Below, piece by piece: positions 60,231 to 64,000 of a stretch of 64,000 nucleotides of DNA. A program made the position numbers and the translations under genes. Source of the DNA: a bacterium 1XD42-1 (lineage in GTDB: Bacteria > Bacillota > Clostridia > Oscillospirales > Ruminococcaceae); NCBI GenBank assembly GCA_003612625.1, contig RAZJ01000011.1:19396-83395 (forward strand), written 5' to 3'. Each line of letters opens with the position of its first letter. The first letter of the stretch is position 1. Under the pieces are notes generated by a model. That model saw nothing but the letters and a program-made list of their open reading frames with translations. It searched no databases and was not told the origin of the DNA.

Positions 60231-61538
60231 TTACAGGGATTCCTGATATTTTTTCGCATCATACAGAATCCGTTCTTCATCCATTGTTAAGACTTCCCTG
60301 TCCTTCATAATCAGCTTTCCGTTTACAAACATGTCACTGACATCATTTGCATTGACACATTCAAACAGGGTATGAAGCAAGTTGCCGCTGGGCGTCAAAT
60401 GAGGCTGATCCAGATTGATGCTGATCAGATCTGCCTGATAGCCTTCCTGTACACGGCCGAGGCTGTCTTTTTCATTGAGGGCCGCTGCACCGCCCTCCAG
60501 AACCATGCGGAAAATATTTTCTGCGGGCATGACTTTCGGATTCCGGTTGGGGACCCCGTGGTAAATATTCATTACCGAACGGAAAATTTTCATTTCGTTC
60601 CAAAGGCTCAGCCCGCCGTGTGCCGCCCCATCTGTCCCCATGCCTGGTACAATATCCCGTTCCAGAAGTTCCGGGGTTTCCGGCACAGCCTTGCCGCAGT
60701 TGCTGAACGGGCAATGGCAGATCTTAATTTCATGCTGGCTGATCAACTGTTTTTCTTCTTCGGAAAGGAGCAGGCTGTGGGCTCCCAGGAAGTTGGAATC
60801 CAATACCTGCATTTTTTCCAGATAGGCATAAGGACGCATTCCTTCCCGTTTGACAATGCCGTCAATTTCTCCCTGGTATTCATTCATATGGGCCTGTAAC
60901 ATGGTACCCCGTTCTTTGGCCCGTTCCGCTGCCAAAAGTACCAGCTCATTGGAACAGGAATTCAATGCCCGGAGGGAATAATAAACCTTTAAATTGCCTT
61001 TTCCGTGAAAAGCGTCAAACAGATCATCTGTATGTTGAACAGCATCTTTTGCATCCATTGCAATAGATGCCGGCAATCCATCCTCATCCATTGTGGAATA
61101 AGAAATAGCCCCTCTCAATCCGCTTTTTTCATATACAGCCGCGGCCGCATCCATAAAATAGCTTCCCGCATCAATAAAGCCTGCTGTACCGGATTTGATC
61201 ATTTCAAGGGCTGCAACCTCCGCACTCAGCTTCATTTTCTCCGGCGTCAGTGTGCTTTCAAAGGGCAGCATCACCCTTGTCCAGATAATCGGTTTCGCAT
61301 CCAGCACCAGCCCTTTCAGAAGCTGCTGTCCGGTGTGCATATGGCTGTCAACCAGCCCCGGCATAAACAGTTTATTGCGCCCGTCCAGCACCTGTCCAGC
61401 TTTGTATTTCTGGCTCAGGTTCCCGCCTACTTCGGTAATTTTCCCATCTGTTACTGCAATGTCCTGGTGTTTTTCCAGGCAGTCATATTGCTTTAATACA
61501 TATGTATCTTGAATTAAAAAATCACATTGTTTCATCAT
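60231..61538 (-). CDS. ATZ/TRZ-family amidohydrolase (MTA/SAH-deaminase-like)
   Basis: A 435-residue metal-dependent hydrolase. 'DSHMHTGQQLLKG' supplies the HxH metal pair, 'AHMNEYQGEI' and 'GAHSLLLSEEE' the next His ligands, and 'PGMGTDGAAHGGLSLWNEMK' the metal-binding Asp. This is the ATZ/TRZ branch that deaminates nucleosides, triazines and related N-heterocycles. The nearest named activities are 5-methylthioadenosine/S-adenosylhomocysteine deamination, but the substrate is uncertain. It ends an operon with two membrane proteins, so it probably processes what they import. ATG 61538 is preceded by AGGTGGGTG. Confidence 0.88.
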   Translation of the reverse strand: MMKQCDFLIQDTYVLKQYDCLEKHQDIAVTDGKITEVGGNLSQKYKAGQVLDGRNKLFMPGLVDSHMHTGQQLLKGLVLDAKPIIWTRVMLPFESTLTPEKMKLSAEVAALEMIKSGTAGFIDAGSYFMDAAAAVYEKSGLRGAISYSTMDEDGLPASIAMDAKDAVQHTDDLFDAFHGKGNLKVYYSLRALNSCSNELVLLAAERAKERGTMLQAHMNEYQGEIDGIVKREGMRPYAYLEKMQVLDSNFLGAHSLLLSEEEKQLISQHEIKICHCPFSNCGKAVPETPELLERDIVPGMGTDGAAHGGLSLWNEMKIFRSVMNIYHGVPNRNPKVMPAENIFRMVLEGGAAALNEKDSLGRVQEGYQADLISINLDQPHLTPSGNLLHTLFECVNANDVSDMFVNGKLIMKDREVLTMDEERILYDAKKYQESL

Positions 61539-61557
61539 TTTTACACCCACCTGTTTC

Positions 61558-62004
61558 TTAAATTGCGCCGGCAACAGTCAGCAATAACTGGTCCCAAATA
61601 CAGGAGCCTAAAAAAGTCCCTGTCATTACAAAGATCCCTACAATCAGGATTTTCCATCCCTGTTTGATGAAGGTTTTCAACTGGTCACTGATTGCCAGAC
61701 CTGCAAATGCACCAACCATTGTGAAAGGTGCTGTAAAATTGATATTGGACGCCACCTGGATTACAAAATCCCGCACCGGAGAAATGGGGGAAGCTACAAG
61801 GAGTCCGATAATGGAACAATAAGCCACAATGGGGAGCTTCAGCGGAAGGAGCTTTACCAAAGCAACCGCAATCATAGAAATGACCAGCAGTACCAAAAGC
61901 CCGGGAATGGAATCCATAAAGCTTACGCCATATCCGATAAAATTTGCCAAAGCTGTTCCACATGCACCCAAACAGAATAATACAAACCATTCTATATATC
62001 TCAT
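61558..62004 (-). CDS. Small membrane partner of DUF3100 (148 aa)
   Basis: A 148-residue membrane protein with about four or five hydrophobic segments ('GACGTALANFIGYGVSFMDS', 'AYCSIIGLLVASPISPVRDF', 'GIFVMTGTFLGSCIWDQLLL'). It overlaps the DUF3100 stop by 4 bases and precedes the amidohydrolase by 19 bases. Family not recognised with certainty. The coupling suggests one two-subunit membrane complex. Confidence 0.72.
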   Translation of the reverse strand: MRYIEWFVLFCLGACGTALANFIGYGVSFMDSIPGLLVLLVISMIAVALVKLLPLKLPIVAYCSIIGLLVASPISPVRDFVIQVASNINFTAPFTMVGAFAGLAISDQLKTFIKQGWKILIVGIFVMTGTFLGSCIWDQLLLTVAGAI

Positions 62005-62861
62005 ACCTGTGTTTCCTCCTCATTTTTGGATTTCAATGCGAATTTACTTAACTTTGGCTCCAGTATCTTATATAATTTATCGGTCATTGGGATTGCCAAA
62101 AACATGGTAATATAAATCCCTGTAATGCCTGCCATGGTTTCGCCTACGCTTGCCAGTGTAGAAATGGTATCTGCCCATTCCGGATAAATGGCGCATAAAC
62201 TGGCACTTGCACTGGCCATCATAATACCTGCGCCAACGCCGGAGGCCATACCCAGTGCCTGAGGATGGAACAAGCCTGTCATGCCTATGACAGATGCCAT
62301 CAATCCAAAATAAATCGTACCAACCATGCCGCCTACAATGTAGATCGAAAGGCTGCCCCGGGCTTCCGCGGAATCAGGCCCATAAATATTGTTAACCAGT
62401 GCCATATGGTATTCCCTGTTGATGGAATGGCAGGCACCGACAGATTCACGCTTCATGCCTAAAAGTATCGCTATGGGGAGGGCCAGCAGCGGGCCTAACA
62501 GGTTGCCGAATCCGTGGAGCAGAAGTGCCGGGCCTGCATCCAAAATAACATCAATATTGGCGCCTGCTGTAATCCCAAGCTTTGCAATAAATGGGCAGAT
62601 TCCCACGACTACCAACTTGGAAGCTGCTTTTACATGCTTATTTTCCACAATTTTAAGGACCTGTGGCCCGCTTAAAACGCCCAAAATAATGGCATAGAAA
62701 ATTGGGAATAAAATAAACATGCCTTTTCCTACGGGGATTTTGATCTGCCCAATGTTGTCTGCTATCAGTATGAATACATAGGCCAGTGCAAAAATTTTCC
62801 ATTCTACACGGAACCGATCCTTTAGGGAAGCATACTGATATACTTCTTGCTTTTTCGCCAT
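62001..62861 (-). CDS. DUF3100 membrane protein
   Basis: A 286-residue polytopic membrane protein (about nine segments) of the DUF3100 family. Marks: 'ESVGACHSINREYHMALV' in the middle loop and 'GVGAGIMMASASASLCAIYPE' later. It is the first gene of an operon with a small membrane partner and an amidohydrolase, so a permease for the amidohydrolase substrate is the best inference. ATG 62861 follows GGAGG by ten bases. The operon is divergent from a Crp-like regulator. Confidence 0.85.
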   Translation of the reverse strand: MAKKQEVYQYASLKDRFRVEWKIFALAYVFILIADNIGQIKIPVGKGMFILFPIFYAIILGVLSGPQVLKIVENKHVKAASKLVVVGICPFIAKLGITAGANIDVILDAGPALLLHGFGNLLGPLLALPIAILLGMKRESVGACHSINREYHMALVNNIYGPDSAEARGSLSIYIVGGMVGTIYFGLMASVIGMTGLFHPQALGMASGVGAGIMMASASASLCAIYPEWADTISTLASVGETMAGITGIYITMFLAIPMTDKLYKILEPKLSKFALKSKNEEETQV

Positions 62862-62993
62862 AAAAACGCCGCCTCCTGCCTGCACAGCCTTTTTTTAGGT
62901 TGGATTTTTTGGGCTATGCTTAATTTATACTTTGAATTATACTCGAATTACCATTTAAAAAAAGGACAAATGAGCATTTTTAACTAAAAAAGA

Positions 62994-63023
62994 TTGATTT
63001 TGCCTTTTTTTTAGTGCTATACT
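62994..63023 (+). promoter_or_regulatory. Promoter of the Crp-like regulator
   Basis: -35 TTGATT (62994-62999) and extended -10 TGC-TATACT (63018-63023), 18 bases apart. The 220-base divergent gap also has a TATAAT on the minus strand near 62936-62941 and a direct GAATTA repeat 11 bases apart (from 62935), possible regulator sites. Confidence 0.6.
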
Positions 63024-63081
63024 ATTAAAAGTTACACAAATCTCAATATTGCTTGCCAGATGGCATCAGAAGGAGGTTTTT

Positions 63082-63783
63082 ATGACCTTAGCCGAACTGG
63101 AACAAAAAGTCCCCGCCCTCCGGGAATATACCCGGAATATGCCGGAGGATATCCGCAGCCGCTGTACCGTCCGCACCCATAAAGCCGGTTCTATCATCCA
63201 CCAGAAAGACGAAATATTGACGCATTTTGGAATTGTTGCCATCGGGGAAAACCGTGTTATCAATGAATTTGAAAATGGAAATGTTTACATGATAGAAGGC
63301 AACCATGCCATTGATTTTATTGGGGAGGTTACCCTTCTGGCTGGCCAGCCCCGCACTTCTGTTACCATAGAAGCCCTTACAGATAACATTGTCGCTTATA
63401 TCAGCCGGGAGGATGCTGAACAATGGATTTCATTAGATATGAATATTCTGCGCCTTGCCTCGGCCCATACTGCTTTCAAGCTGTACCGTTCGTCTTACCA
63501 TAACGGCGCCAAGCTTTTTTATCCTCCTGGATATTTGCTTTTGGACTATCTGGTAAACTGCGGCGGAGAACAGCAAATCAAGCCTGGAAGCTGGGTTGCT
63601 ATTCAGCGTACCCGGCAAATGTTGCAGGAGGAACTGGGCATCAATGTAAAAACTTTAAACCGTACCATTGCCCAGTTGAAAAGTGAGAGGTTTTTTAATA
63701 TACAAAAGGGCAAAATCATTTTTAATTATGAACAATATCTGAATATGCAGAACTGGTTAAAATTTTCAGGCCAGGATTCTTAA
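63082..63783 (+). CDS. Crp/Fnr-family transcriptional regulator
   Basis: A 233-residue regulator: an N-terminal cyclic-nucleotide-binding-type beta barrel ('GSIIHQKDEILTHFGIVAIG', 'IDFIGEVTLLAGQPRTSVTI'), a dimerisation helix, and a C-terminal winged helix ('RTRQMLQEELGINVKTLNRTI'). It lacks the Cys cluster of Fnr and the full cAMP-binding signature, so the effector is unknown. It is divergent from the DUF3100 operon and probably controls it. ATG 63082 follows AAGGAGG by five bases. Confidence 0.88.
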   Translation: MTLAELEQKVPALREYTRNMPEDIRSRCTVRTHKAGSIIHQKDEILTHFGIVAIGENRVINEFENGNVYMIEGNHAIDFIGEVTLLAGQPRTSVTIEALTDNIVAYISREDAEQWISLDMNILRLASAHTAFKLYRSSYHNGAKLFYPPGYLLLDYLVNCGGEQQIKPGSWVAIQRTRQMLQEELGINVKTLNRTIAQLKSERFFNIQKGKIIFNYEQYLNMQNWLKFSGQDS

Positions 63784-64000
63784 TTGAAATATTGGTATCT
63801 GTATTGTTCTGTTTATCAAATTATGATGGCAATTTGTTTGGAGCTCGCTGCTTTTTTAGAATATACCCATCCGATATGGTTCAGGATTATCTCCCCCTTT
63901 TTCCTTTTCATTTTCTTACTCCTGGACATTAGGACGTGTTCACATAAGAGCATCCACAGCAAGAGCAAAATAGACAAAAGTCAAAAAGATGACATCAAGT
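63784..64000. other. Right window edge, no recognised gene
   Basis: AT-rich sequence after the Crp-like stop. One plus-strand frame is open from 63784 to the edge (about 72 codons) with a hydrophobic run ending 'FRIISPFFLFIFLLLDIRTC', but it has no good start signal or known domain. The block from about 63931 onward ('ggacgtgttcacataa') looks like the end of an insertion sequence, but this is only an impression. Confidence 0.3.

Noticed and set aside
63931..64000. Transposase at the right edge
   Set aside because: Sequence is too short to show a transposase motif; kept only as a low-confidence note.

Overview
The window comes from a spore-forming Clostridia genome, most likely in or near the Oscillospiraceae. 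It carries sipL, spoIVA, ytfJ and dacF, scpA/scpB, rpmB and sigma-54, lipoprotein-type ABC binding proteins, strong AGGAGG ribosome-binding sites, a moderately GC-rich core, and two AT-rich islands. The assignment rests on gene content only.

Region by region. (1) 1-2.9 kb is the right end of an AT-rich mobile element: a tyrosine recombinase gene running off the left edge, a large serine recombinase and a 45-residue small ORF. It is joined abruptly to the 5' two thirds of a dacF-type carboxypeptidase gene, which it appears to have split. (2) 3.7-18.7 kb is housekeeping: iscS-iscU with its own promoter/operator, rnhA, a GT2 glycosyltransferase, rpoN, an ABC exporter, putP, cca, a LarA-like protein lacking the known catalytic residues with a DUF6076 partner, threonine ammonia-lyase, and a DUF4234/DUF2752 membrane pair. 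(3) 18.7-25.9 kb is a complete D-allose operon on the minus strand (alsB-alsA-alsC-alsE-alsK-rpiB-lacI) with a strong promoter flanked by two LacI-type operators. (4) 26-29.3 kb encodes a biotin-dependent carboxyltransferase set resembling the 12S, 1.3S and 5S transcarboxylase subunits. (5) 29.4-36.5 kb holds rluB, an intact dacF, ytfJ, DUF2953, scpB, scpA, a site-2 protease, rpmB and a MATE exporter. (6) 36.6-41.6 kb has sipL and spoIVA. SpoIVA loses its conserved C-terminus at about 39,441, exactly where an AT-rich TetR-MFS cassette begins. (7) 41.6-50.8 kb is a second sugar operon (ChvE/GguAB-type ABC transporter, xylulokinase, DUF4867, FucI-family isomerase) with a divergent ROK repressor and shared operator motifs. 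(8) 50.9-56.3 kb pairs two uncharacterised membrane proteins (one DUF5058) with two M20 hydrolases and an unusual regulator. (9) 56.4-63.8 kb has an orphan binding lipoprotein next to a chemoreceptor, a TauE-type exporter, and a second membrane-protein pair (DUF3100 plus a small partner) with an ATZ/TRZ amidohydrolase and a divergent Crp-like regulator.

The genes work as catabolic modules, each with its own regulator: D-allose to fructose-6-phosphate, a pentose to xylulose-5-phosphate, and two modules in which membrane pairs probably import the substrate of the adjacent hydrolase. The most novel material is those membrane-pair/hydrolase modules, the residue-stripped LarA homologue, and the two gene disruptions (dacF, spoIVA) that bear on sporulation.
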